This document shows, piece by piece, positions 8,801 through 13,632 of a stretch of DNA of 13,632 bases. The translations under genes and the position numbers were made by a program. The DNA is taken from contig CAMLOZ010000023.1 in NCBI GenBank assembly GCA_946481625.1, positions 1 through 13,632 of the forward strand. The letters run 5' to 3'. This DNA comes from an uncultured Haloferula sp. GTDB lineage: Bacteria > Verrucomicrobiota > Verrucomicrobiae > Verrucomicrobiales > Akkermansiaceae. A model generated the notes under the pieces. It worked only from the letters and a program-made list of their open reading frames with translations, did no database searches and was not told where the DNA came from. How positions within the stretch are numbered: the first letter of the stretch is position 1; each line of letters begins with the position of its first letter.

Positions 8801-9004
8801 CGTCGCCGTCTCCGCGGTCTGTGGTCCCGTGTAGTCGATCGTGATCTTGTGCCAGGTCTTCAACTCGCCGGAAGGCGGCTGCACGGTACCTTCCTGGCCA
8901 TCCGCCATCGGCGATAGCAACAACACTCCCGCCCATGCCGCGAATATGGCACGGGATGATCGGGCGGGATCGAGCCGGGGGACTCGATGGAAAAGGGGGA
9001 GCAT
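5861..9004 (-). CDS. Secreted DUF5060-type glycoside hydrolase-like protein with CBM96-like and cadherin-like modules
   Basis: This 1047-residue protein has a signal peptide (hydrophobic core about 19-31, cleavage near 36). DUF5060 follows (about 46-140), then an (alpha/beta)-barrel-like region (about 165-545) that probably cleaves glycosidic bonds outside the cell. Conserved NWNLGEE (353-359, E358) and VACDEPGD (438-445, E442) sit where clan GH-A enzymes place acid/base and nucleophile; this assignment is inferred. Next are a putative collagen-binding-like beta domain (about 548-614, WFNPRTG), a PKD-like domain (about 623-716), a DNRLRE/CBM96-like domain (about 722-875, SYLKFDLS), a cadherin-like repeat (about 878-972, ASDPDGDP) and a C-terminal 'YSI..SPDL..W...FYRI' module seen in verrucomicrobial exported proteins. 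ATG 9004 is preceded by AAAGG, a weak ribosome site. It is a paralogue of residues 949 onward of the downstream protein and lacks that protein's N-terminal half. Confidence 0.92.
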   Translation of the reverse strand: MLPLFHRVPRLDPARSSRAIFAAWAGVLLLSPMADGQEGTVQPPSGELKTWHKITIDYTGPQTAETATPNPFSDYRLDVSFTHTASGRTYRVPGYFAADGNAANTSAEAGNVWRVHLAPDAEGEWTWTASFRTGEDVATREDPLAGESAGHFDGASGAFLVGPSDKTGRDMRAKGRLEYVGKHHLRHAGTGRYFMKAGTDSPENLLSYADFDGDFKTDGEEDELVKTYAPHIADWHENDPVWQGDKGKGLIGAINYLASEGLNSFSFLTMNLEGDDRNVFPYVNYDERERMDVSRLDQWEVVFEHGTRMGMHLHFKTQETENELLLDNGNLGDRRKLYYRELIARFSHHLALNWNLGEETNNASLSQKAAWAQYFHDQDPYGHPIVIHNGASHFEMMGEASKLTGFSLQMNEADFSDTFSQVRRYVSRSADFGRPWVVACDEPGDSRGSVRPDSDPGTSHRDARRDGLWATIMAGGAGCEFYFGYDYPESDMTLQDFRSRDVFWDNCRHALEFFEANRFPFEEMGNHNELVSGGGDNGNRCLAKIGNCYLVQLRDGGAHTLDLSEVTGTFTTKWFNPRTGGAVTEGSVLEAGTWAALGEPPDSPAEDWIVLVQSTGGGSWTNHPPQVSAGPDKSAFLQAGAVEVTLNGSASDDGLPDVFSLTRTWELVSGPAAVAFSGTNTATTVATFTAPGAYVLGLTVSDTEFSVSDQVTVLVSQPEGGRELEFAPVDDAYLDDGVAVDAEVLRVEEGSRVRRSYLKFDLSGLAEVPEGVVLELTGAGTEDGGNVSLRLYAGASDDWSEDSLDVPPEKGVMLAGFTGPTGAGMRTGFELGHHVTGPGVYTFVLEDAPDGEESIFASKEYEVAGDRPRLLVTTVPNSPPVANGFRAAIVEDLPLVISFSELLAGASDPDGDPVSVVAGGGSTAEGGEVVIAGEVLTYTPPIDFLGGDQFTFVVEDGRGGFTSAVLEIAVVPSDGLEGGVPRMDFSSPPGPELEFSGVPGMLYSIRRSPDLAEWETVASVRAAADGSLRWEDPNPLAFSGFYRIEGP

Positions 9005-9182
9005 CGACCTTTGGGGGAGAAGAAACCGGTCACCGCCGCTGCGGGAATCGTGCCGGATGTTCGGGAGCGGGGAGATTTCCCCTGAAACCCAGCGCGATCA
9101 AGCAGCGAAACCCATGAATCCCCGCACCGGCACCGGCTCCTCCAAATGGCATTTTGCACGAACCGCAGCCCGGTTCGGGCAG
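9005..9182. other. Intergenic DNA upstream of the 1047-aa glycosidase gene
   Basis: This stretch should hold the promoter of the minus-strand glycosidase gene, but no convincing -35/-10 pair was found. The only local structure is a short GGGGA-GATT-TCCCC hairpin (9070-9083). Overlapping reading frames here have no recognisable protein features. Confidence 0.4.
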
Positions 9183-9315
9183 CCGTTCCAATGTCCCGCG
9201 GGAACTGCGTCCCACCGTTCCAATGTCCCGAAGGGACTACGTCCCAAAGCCCGGGGTTGCGAGGCGACGAGCTACCCCGGGGAAGATCGGCACCTGACCC
9301 TACCTCGAAAGAGGT
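9183..9315. repeat. Hairpin-array repeat, copy A
   Basis: The array begins with two 32-bp direct repeats, 9183-9214 and 9215-9246, matching at 28 of 32 bases and sharing CCGTTCCAATGTCCCG. The second unit folds as either GTCCC-GAA-GGGAC or GGGAC-TAC-GTCCC, which are mutually exclusive. Then come an 8-bp perfect inverted repeat CCCGGGGT (9250-9257) / ACCCCGGG (9274-9281) around 16 bases, and ACCTC-GAAA-GAGGT (9302-9315). The latter two modules recur in the same order at 13455-13524, so this is a dispersed element rather than local secondary structure. Overlapping short reading frames look like translations of the repeat, not genes. No flanking transposase is present. Confidence 0.75.
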
Positions 9316-9382
9316 TGTGGCCGTGAATGTCCTCTCCACTCCCGCCATCGACAATCGCGAGATGGGCTCGTTAGCTTACGCG

Positions 9383-9487
9383 ATGAAACATCTCCTTCTC
9401 GCGCTCCTTTTCCTGCCGTCGCTCGCCCACGGTGAATACCTCGAAATCCGTAAGGTGGTGCCGGCGACCCCCGGTGCCAAAACCTAG
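9383..9487 (+). pseudogene. 34-codon orphan reading frame with signal peptide, probable 5' remnant of a secreted-protein gene
   Basis: ATG 9383 to TAG 9485-9487 encodes 34 residues. The first 17 form a textbook signal peptide (MKHLLLALLFLPSLAHG, with AHG before the cleavage point). Only about 17 mature residues follow (EYLEIRKVVPATPGAKT) before the stop, which lies 5 bases from the end of the convergent glycosylase gene. A complete export signal attached to almost nothing suggests the start of a longer gene whose remainder was deleted. A genuine secreted micropeptide is the alternative. No Shine-Dalgarno or clear promoter is visible, and I recognise no family in the short mature part. Confidence 0.45.
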
Positions 9488-9492
9488 CCGAC

Positions 9493-10128
9493 TCACCCCT
9501 CCGGCGAGCGGTTCGTGTCCGTCGCCCGCCACAGGTACCACGCCGCTACCGACCGATGCGGCCGGAACCTTTCCCCGAGTGCCTGCAACTCCTTCGGCGT
9601 GGGGAGATCCGGTAACCCGTAGGCGATCTTGTATCCGGTCCGCACGCCGTAGTCGTCCACCGGCCACACGTCCGGCCGACCCAGCGTGAAGATCAGCAGC
9701 ATCTCCACCGTCCAGCGCCCCACGCCGCGCACCTGGGTCAGCCGTGCGACGATCTCCTCATCGCTGAGCAGCGCGATTGCCTTCGACCCCGGCACCACGC
9801 CGGAGAGCGTCTTCTCCGCGATGTCGCGGATCGCCGCCGCCTTCGCCCGCGAGAACCCCGCTCCACGGAGCTGCTCGTCCGTCACGGTCGCCAGACCTTT
9901 CGCACTCGGGAAGCGGCCGCCGGGGAAGAGCTTCTGGAACCGCCCGAGGATCGTCGCCGCGGCCTTGCCGTTGAGCTGCTGGTGGGCCACCGCGCTGACC
10001 AGCGTTTGGAAGGGCGAGCGCGCGGCCTTCACCTCCAGCACGCACGGCCCCACCCGGCGGATCAGCGCCTTCATGGAAGGACAGGATTTCTGCAGGTGGG
10101 CGATGGCCGGCGCGTGGTTCGGGGACAT
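9493..10128 (-). CDS. DNA-3-methyladenine glycosylase, short AlkA/Mag type (HhH-GPD superfamily)
   Basis: This 211-residue enzyme should excise 3-methyladenine and other alkylated bases from DNA, starting base-excision repair in the cytoplasm. The helix-hairpin-helix (VRGVGRWTVEMLLIF, about 133-147) is followed by WPVDDYGVR. The second Asp of that DD pair (about D159) aligns with catalytic D238 of E. coli AlkA, whose motif is PDDYLIK. The C-terminal RFRPHRSVAAWYLWR matches AlkA's KPWRSYALLHIW helix. An N-terminal TBP-like AlkA_N domain is absent, as in yeast Mag1-type proteins. I chose ATG 10128 because it gives the usual family length. The frame stays open to 10224, but that extension has unconvincing sequence and would fill most of the divergent promoter region. 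No Shine-Dalgarno is seen. The gene converges with the orphan frame ending at 9487. Confidence 0.9.
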   Translation of the reverse strand: MSPNHAPAIAHLQKSCPSMKALIRRVGPCVLEVKAARSPFQTLVSAVAHQQLNGKAAATILGRFQKLFPGGRFPSAKGLATVTDEQLRGAGFSRAKAAAIRDIAEKTLSGVVPGSKAIALLSDEEIVARLTQVRGVGRWTVEMLLIFTLGRPDVWPVDDYGVRTGYKIAYGLPDLPTPKELQALGERFRPHRSVAAWYLWRATDTNRSPEG

Positions 10129-10229
10129 GGCGGGAATCCGGACAGGAGATTCGCCACTCACCGCGGAACCGCAAGTCCCCCGGTGGGGGCTGCCGCGAAC
10201 TTGTCCCAACAATCTTCTTCCCATCTTTC

Positions 10230-10252
10230 CCGGTGCCGGATCATATCACCGG
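10230..10252. promoter_or_regulatory. Inverted repeat just before the lipoprotein start codon
   Basis: CCGGTG (10230-10235) and CACCGG (10247-10252) form a perfect 6-bp stem around 11 bases, ending 3 bases before ATG 10256. It lies where a ribosome binding site would be, and no Shine-Dalgarno is present. In RNA it could hide the start region; in DNA it could be an operator in the 127-bp divergent intergenic region. Chance occurrence in GC-rich DNA is possible. Confidence 0.35.
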
Positions 10253-10255
10253 ACC

Positions 10256-11164
10256 ATGAGAAAACTTGCCATCGGAACATTGCTCGGCGCGGGGCTGGCG
10301 CTCAGCTCCTGCGGGAAAAAGTCGGAATCCGGCGGCGGTGCCGCCACCGTGGAAGAGGCGAAGTCCAATTCCCACGTGCTTGCGGAAAAGACCGGCAAGT
10401 TCCCTGCCAAGGGCAGCTCCCACACGCATGAAAGTTCCGGCGAAATGAAGGGCGCCAAGATGAACGTCGAAGCCGCCGGCCAGAAGATGGAAGGCCTCAT
10501 GAGCCGCAGCGAGAGCAGCGTGGAGAAGTGGGAATTCCTCGCCGACAACAAGGCGCGCCGCACGCTCGAGAGCAAGTCCACGACCGGTGCCGTGACCATG
10601 GCCGGCCAGGACCAGCCGATGCCCGAGGAAAAGGACGCGCTCGTCGGCGTGCCCGTGATCGTCGAAGTGAAGGATGGCAAGAAAGTCGCCACCCTCGAAA
10701 CCGGCACCCCCGATGCCGAGCAGGCCAAGGCGCTCGAGAAGCTCAACAAGTCGTTCCAAGAAGACAGCGATTTCGCGATGTACGGCGATACCCCTCGCAA
10801 GGTCGGTGACAAGTGGACGGTGGACCCCAAGGCCCTCGGTGCCTTCGGCGAGGCCAAGGATCTGAAGGGCGACTACACCGTCGAGTTTGTTGAAATCAAA
10901 GACTTCCAGGGAACCCCCTGTGCCGTCCTCAAGTCGGTCTTCGATGTCTCGGGCACGACCGAGGCCGAAGGCGAGGGCGGGCCCTCAATGACCGTGAAGA
11001 TCAAGGGCGAGGCGACCTCGCATCGATCCCTCGCGGACAAGGTGGACCTCGATGCCCAGATCACCACCACCATGACGATGGAAGGCAGCCCCTCTCCCCA
11101 AGTGAAGATGAATGTGGAAGGTCCCTTCAACCTTCACCAGAAGATCACCGTCAAGAAACCCTGA
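10256..11164 (+). CDS. Putative outer-membrane lipoprotein of unknown function
   Basis: The 302-residue product starts with a lipoprotein signal peptide (MRKLAIGTLLGAGLA) and lipobox L16-S17-S18-C19. C19 should be lipidated, and Gly at +2 gives no inner-membrane retention signal. A Gly/Ser/Lys-rich linker (about 20-30) is followed by a soluble region of alternating strands. It includes a conserved-looking 'P.KVGDKWTVDP' segment (about 179-189) and a strand-rich C-terminus. This broadly resembles DUF6263-like secreted proteins of Planctomycetota and Verrucomicrobiota, but that match is only impressionistic. ATG 10256 is chosen because it begins the signal peptide; the frame is open far upstream to 9686 only as the antisense shadow of the glycosylase gene. 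The gene is transcribed away from that gene and ends at a strong terminator, so it is probably monocistronic. Confidence 0.88.
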   Translation: MRKLAIGTLLGAGLALSSCGKKSESGGGAATVEEAKSNSHVLAEKTGKFPAKGSSHTHESSGEMKGAKMNVEAAGQKMEGLMSRSESSVEKWEFLADNKARRTLESKSTTGAVTMAGQDQPMPEEKDALVGVPVIVEVKDGKKVATLETGTPDAEQAKALEKLNKSFQEDSDFAMYGDTPRKVGDKWTVDPKALGAFGEAKDLKGDYTVEFVEIKDFQGTPCAVLKSVFDVSGTTEAEGEGGPSMTVKIKGEATSHRSLADKVDLDAQITTTMTMEGSPSPQVKMNVEGPFNLHQKITVKKP

Positions 11165-11185
11165 GCCTTCGGGTTTTCGTTGTCC

Positions 11186-11218
11186 AAAGCGCCCGCCGGG
11201 AGATCCGGCGGGCGCTTT
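11186..11218. terminator. Strong intrinsic terminator, possibly bidirectional
   Basis: A perfect 14-bp stem (AAAGCGCCCGCCGG at 11186-11199, CCGGCGGGCGCTTT at 11205-11218) surrounds a GAGAT loop and runs into TTTCTT on the plus strand. It lies 22 bases after the lipoprotein stop codon. The stem's leading AAA gives a short U-tract on the minus strand as well, so it may also stop transcripts from the ATPase gene ending at 11290. Confidence 0.9.
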
Positions 11219-11220
11219 CT

Positions 11221-11254
11221 TACAAGGAGGGGGTGCGTCTCGCGCCCCTTTGTA
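11221..11254. repeat. Solo hairpin repeat sharing a 26-bp block with 13298-13323
   Basis: CAAGGAGGGGGTGCGTCTCG followed by CGCCCC (11223-11248) matches 13298-13323 at 25 of 26 bases. The core folds as GGGGTGCG-TCT-CGCGCCCC, with one G-U pair and a 3-nt loop. At this copy the outer TACAA (11221-11225) and TTGTA (11250-11254) also pair, extending the stem. It sits immediately after the terminator, between two converging genes. Confidence 0.7.
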
Positions 11255-11289
11255 TTTTCGAGATGTTAGGGTCGTTCCTCGCCGTCCCG

Positions 11290-13185
11290 TCATCGAAACA
11301 ACAACCTCAAGCTGTTCAGCACCACGATCACCGTCGATCCCTCGTGCCCCAGCACCCCGATCGGCAGGGGGATCCTCGACCCCAGCGCCGCCAGTCCCAA
11401 AAATACCACCACCCCCAGCGAGATGGCCACATTCTCCCGGATGATCCGCCGGCACCTCCGGCTCAGCCGCAGCGCATCCACGATCCGCTCCAGCCGGTCA
11501 TGCGTCAGCACGATATCCGCCTGCTCCAGCACCGCATCGCTGCCGCGCAGGCCCATGCCGATCGAGATGTCCGCGGCTGCCAGGCTCGGCGCGTCGTTCA
11601 CGCCGTCACCCGCCATCGCCACCGTTTCGCCCTCCGCCCGCCATTGCTTGATCGCCTCCACCTTGTCCTCCGGGTGCAGCCCCGCGCGGTAGTCGCCCAA
11701 TCCGAGTTCCTTCGCGATCAGCGCCGCGGATTCGGGGCGGTCTCCCGTCAGCATCGTCACGCGGATCCCTTCCTCTTCCAGCTCCCGGATCAGCGGTGCC
11801 GCTTCCGCCCGCGGTGCATCGCGGAGCAGAAGCCGCCCTCGCAAATCTCCCGCCGCGACCAGCACTTCCGTCAAGCCCGGCTCCGGATCCGGCAGCGCCG
11901 TGAGCCACTCGTCTCCCGGAAACATCGCCCGCCTTCCCTGCCGCGCCGCGACACCATCGACCTTTCCTGACAGCCCCTGACCCGCCAGCGACTCGAATTC
12001 GCTCACCTCGCGTCGCACCGGTAGCCTCCGCCGCAGCGCCTCCTTCACGATCGCCCGCGACAGGGGATGCGTGGAATTCGCCGACAGCGCGGCGGCGATC
12101 CCGAGCAGCTCGTCCTCGCGCCCCGCTACCGATGCCTCGCTGGACAGCAGCTCCAGTTCGCCCTTTGTCAGCGTGCCCGTCTTGTCCACCGCCAGCCGCT
12201 GGATCATCGCGAGATTCTCCAGCGCCACCCCGCCCCGGAAGAGGATGCCCCGCCGTGCCCCCGCGGCGATCCCGGCGAGGATCGCGCTCGGAATGGAGAT
12301 CACCAGCGCACAGGGCGAGCACACCACCAGCAGCGTCATCGCCCGGTAGAAGGCGGAGGGCGCCTCGTCCCGGCTGAAGAAGGCAGGTGTCCCTGCTCCG
12401 AAGTGCCACCAGAGGAACATCGCCAGCGCCAGCCCCAGGATGCCGAGCGTGTAGCCGGTGCCGAACCGGTCGGTGAACCGCTGCGAGGGCGCCTTGCTTG
12501 CCTGGGCCTCCCGGATCAGGCGGATGATCCGGGCGTGCGCGCTGTCCCCCGGTGCCCGGTTCACCCGCGCCTCGAGCACCCCCCAGGTATTCAGCGTCCC
12601 GCCGAAGACCGTTTCACCCGGGCCCTTGTCCACCGGGATCGACTCGCCTGTCAGATTCGATTCGTCCGCCGCGCTTTCCCCTGAAGTCACCAGCGCGTCC
12701 GCCGGGAATTGTTCTCCCGGCAGCACCCGCACCGTCATGCCGGCCGCCAGGTCCCTCACCGGGATCTCCCGCGTGGTCCCGTCCGGCTGCACCACCAGCG
12801 CCTGCTTTGGCGCTTCCCGGAATAGACTGCGGATCTCGCGTTCCGTCCGCGCCATCGCCATCGCCTCCAGCGCCCCGCTCAGCGAAAAGAGAAACAACAG
12901 CGCCGCACCCTCCCACCACGCGCCGATGATCGCCGCCCCGACCGCCACCGCCAGCATCAGGAAATCGATATCCAGACGGAAGCGCCGCAGCTTGCCGAAG
13001 GTATTGAGCGCCGTCTCCCACCCGCCGGCGAGATAGGCCATCGCGTAGAGCCCCAGCGCCAGCTCCGGCGGCGCGGTCGTCCGCTGCAGCATCACCCCGG
13101 CCGTGGTGGCCAGCCCGCAGACAATCGCGGAGCCGAGCAGCCACGGCCACCGCGGCTGCTCCTGGTCATGAGCTTGATTGTTCAA
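11290..13185 (-). CDS. P1B-type heavy-metal translocating ATPase, P1B-4-like (cobalt/zinc/iron export type)
   Basis: This 631-residue inner-membrane pump should export a transition metal using ATP. Visible motifs are TGES (179-182, actuator), SPC (290-292, transmembrane metal site), DKTGT (334-338, D334 phosphorylated), HP (373-374, nucleotide-binding domain), TGD (480-482), GDGVND (526-531) and HEGST (614-618) in the last transmembrane helix. SPC plus HEGST and the absence of an N-terminal HMA domain are the signature of the P1B-4 group (CoaT, CtpD, plant HMA1), as opposed to CPC-type Cu or Cd/Zn pumps. The exact metal is inferred only. About eight membrane helices are apparent (two N-terminal near 15-57). 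The start is TTG 13185: an in-frame TGA lies two codons upstream, and the next ATG (residue 32) would lose the first helix. No metal-responsive regulator gene is nearby. Confidence 0.93.
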   Translation of the reverse strand: MNNQAHDQEQPRWPWLLGSAIVCGLATTAGVMLQRTTAPPELALGLYAMAYLAGGWETALNTFGKLRRFRLDIDFLMLAVAVGAAIIGAWWEGAALLFLFSLSGALEAMAMARTEREIRSLFREAPKQALVVQPDGTTREIPVRDLAAGMTVRVLPGEQFPADALVTSGESAADESNLTGESIPVDKGPGETVFGGTLNTWGVLEARVNRAPGDSAHARIIRLIREAQASKAPSQRFTDRFGTGYTLGILGLALAMFLWWHFGAGTPAFFSRDEAPSAFYRAMTLLVVCSPCALVISIPSAILAGIAAGARRGILFRGGVALENLAMIQRLAVDKTGTLTKGELELLSSEASVAGREDELLGIAAALSANSTHPLSRAIVKEALRRRLPVRREVSEFESLAGQGLSGKVDGVAARQGRRAMFPGDEWLTALPDPEPGLTEVLVAAGDLRGRLLLRDAPRAEAAPLIRELEEEGIRVTMLTGDRPESAALIAKELGLGDYRAGLHPEDKVEAIKQWRAEGETVAMAGDGVNDAPSLAAADISIGMGLRGSDAVLEQADIVLTHDRLERIVDALRLSRRCRRIIRENVAISLGVVVFLGLAALGSRIPLPIGVLGHEGSTVIVVLNSLRLLFR

Positions 13186-13279
13186 GGGTCAGCGGAGCAT
13201 GTTAGACGCTCGCCCGCGGAACGCCATGGAATAGTCGCAAATGCGCGGACAAAGCCATGAGACGCTCCGACCCCCCGTC
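13186..13279. other. Upstream region of the metal ATPase gene
   Basis: This 94-bp stretch should carry the ATPase promoter. No clear -35/-10, Shine-Dalgarno or known metal-regulator palindrome was recognised. An 8-bp direct repeat AGACGCTC occurs at 13204-13211 and 13260-13267, with unknown meaning. Confidence 0.35.
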
Positions 13280-13524
13280 AACGGCCGCGCTGTTCCCCAA
13301 GGAGGGGGTGCGTCCCGCGCCCCACCTCCACCAGGTAGGGCGCGGCGGCCCGCCGCGCCGTGGCTCGCGGCACCAGCCGCACCTGAATCTTCCGCCTCAC
13401 CTCTCTCCCCAAAGACCGCCCCCCCAAGAACGGCAACGCCGTTCCCCAATAAAGCCCGGGGTTTGCCGACGCAGGAGGCTACCCCGGGTTAGCCCGGAGT
13501 CAGTATCCAACCTCAACGAGGTTG
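13280..13524. repeat. Hairpin-array repeat, copy B
   Basis: A series of small hairpins lies back to back. They are AACGGC-CGC-GCTGTT (13280-13294, one G-U pair), GGGGTGCG-TCC-CGCGCCCC (about 13305-13323), a 21-bp near-perfect palindrome GGCGCGGCGG-C-CCGCCGCGCC (13339-13359), AACGGC-AAC-GCCGTT (13429-13443), CCCGGGGT (13455-13462) / ACCCCGGG (13481-13488) around 18 bases, and CAACCTC-AAC-GAGGTTG (13508-13524). The two AACGGC hairpins belong to a 21-bp direct repeat (13280-13300 and 13429-13449, 18 of 21 identical). The last two modules match copy A at 9250-9315 in order and spacing, and the second matches 11223-11248. No transposase is encoded here. Short reading frames across it appear to be by-products. 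Confidence 0.75.
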
Positions 13525-13578
13525 CCTAAGTCCCCCTGAAATCTTGAGCACGGCATCCCGGAATGCAGCCCCCGGATC

Positions 13579-13632
13579 TCAAGCCGAAGGATACTTCTCA
13601 AACCGTGGCAGCGCGGAATACAATTGATCCCA
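13579..13632 (-). CDS. Possible 3' end of a minus-strand gene (5' part outside window)
   Basis: Reading inward from the window edge, one minus frame gives WDQLYSALPRFEKYPSA followed by a TGA at 13581-13579. The composition is protein-like and lies beyond the repeat region, so it may be the C-terminus of a neighbouring gene. An inverted repeat CTTGAG (13543-13548) / CTCAAG (13578-13583) spans the stop codon. With only 17 codons this cannot be distinguished from chance, and a plus-strand frame ending at a TGA near 13627 is equally open. Confidence 0.25.
   Translation of the reverse strand, partial: WDQLYSALPRFEKYPSA

Noticed and set aside
7328..8917. Plus-strand 529-codon frame opposite the 1047-aa glycosidase gene
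   Set aside because: Antisense shadow in the codon-aligned phase; no start signal, domain or signal peptide.
9183..9246. CRISPR array
   Set aside because: Only two units, directly abutting with no spacers, and no cas genes in the window.
8841..9326. Short plus-strand frames over the intergenic repeat (161 codons, and 113 codons at 9146-9487)
   Set aside because: They translate the hairpin repeat and the glycosidase 5' end. The only convincing protein feature is the signal peptide starting at 9383.
10129..10224. N-terminal extension of the DNA glycosylase frame
   Set aside because: It would add 32 residues of unconvincing composition and occupy the divergent promoter region; family length fits ATG 10128.
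9686..10255. N-terminal extension of the lipoprotein frame
   Set aside because: The extra 190 codons are antisense to the DNA glycosylase gene. The lipoprotein signal peptide begins precisely at ATG 10256.
13204..13267. 8-bp direct repeat AGACGCTC as a target-site duplication
   Set aside because: The 48 bases between the copies have no terminal inverted repeats or element features; an 8-bp match is compatible with chance.
13189..13529. Overlapping frames on both strands in the right intergenic region
   Set aside because: Pro/Arg/Gly-rich translations of the hairpin array, open in several frames at once, which is typical of GC-rich repeats.

Overview
The window looks like chromosomal DNA from a high-GC member of the Verrucomicrobiota, probably a Luteolibacter/Haloferula-type bacterium. 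This is inferred from three things: giant secreted modular proteins, one ending in a short 'YSI..SPDL..W...FYRI' module typical of that phylum; start codons mostly without a clear Shine-Dalgarno site; and intergenic arrays of short hairpins. No rRNA, tRNA, CRISPR array or transposase gene was seen.

The left two thirds (1-9004, minus strand) hold two adjacent paralogous genes for exported DUF5060-type glycoside-hydrolase-like proteins. The upstream gene (5861-9004, 1047 aa) is complete. The downstream gene (5613 to beyond base 1, at least 1871 aa) repeats the same core and C-terminal modules. It also carries an extra N-terminal half of about 945 residues: a CBM6/35-like domain, two copies of an 'INADTD' module and five PKD-like domains, four of them in an array with an exact 279-bp period. 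Both keep the same two candidate catalytic glutamates, 84 residues apart. Together they look like an extracellular polysaccharide-degrading pair made by duplication and domain gain; the substrate cannot be read from the sequence.

The middle (9005-11289) begins with an intergenic region carrying a hairpin-array repeat and a 34-codon orphan reading frame with a signal peptide. It then has a short AlkA/Mag-type 3-methyladenine DNA glycosylase (minus), a divergent 302-aa lipoprotein gene (plus) and a strong bidirectional hairpin terminator.

The right part holds a P1B-type metal-transporting ATPase (minus, TTG start) with the SPC and HEGST signatures of the P1B-4 (Co/Zn/Fe-type) group. Beyond it lies a second, larger hairpin-array region (about 13280-13524) sharing modules with the first. 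The last 54 bases may be the 3' end of another minus-strand gene.

The least explained signal is the set of related small-hairpin elements, many with 3-nt loops, at three intergenic sites. The most interesting protein-level signal is the paralogous glycosidase pair.
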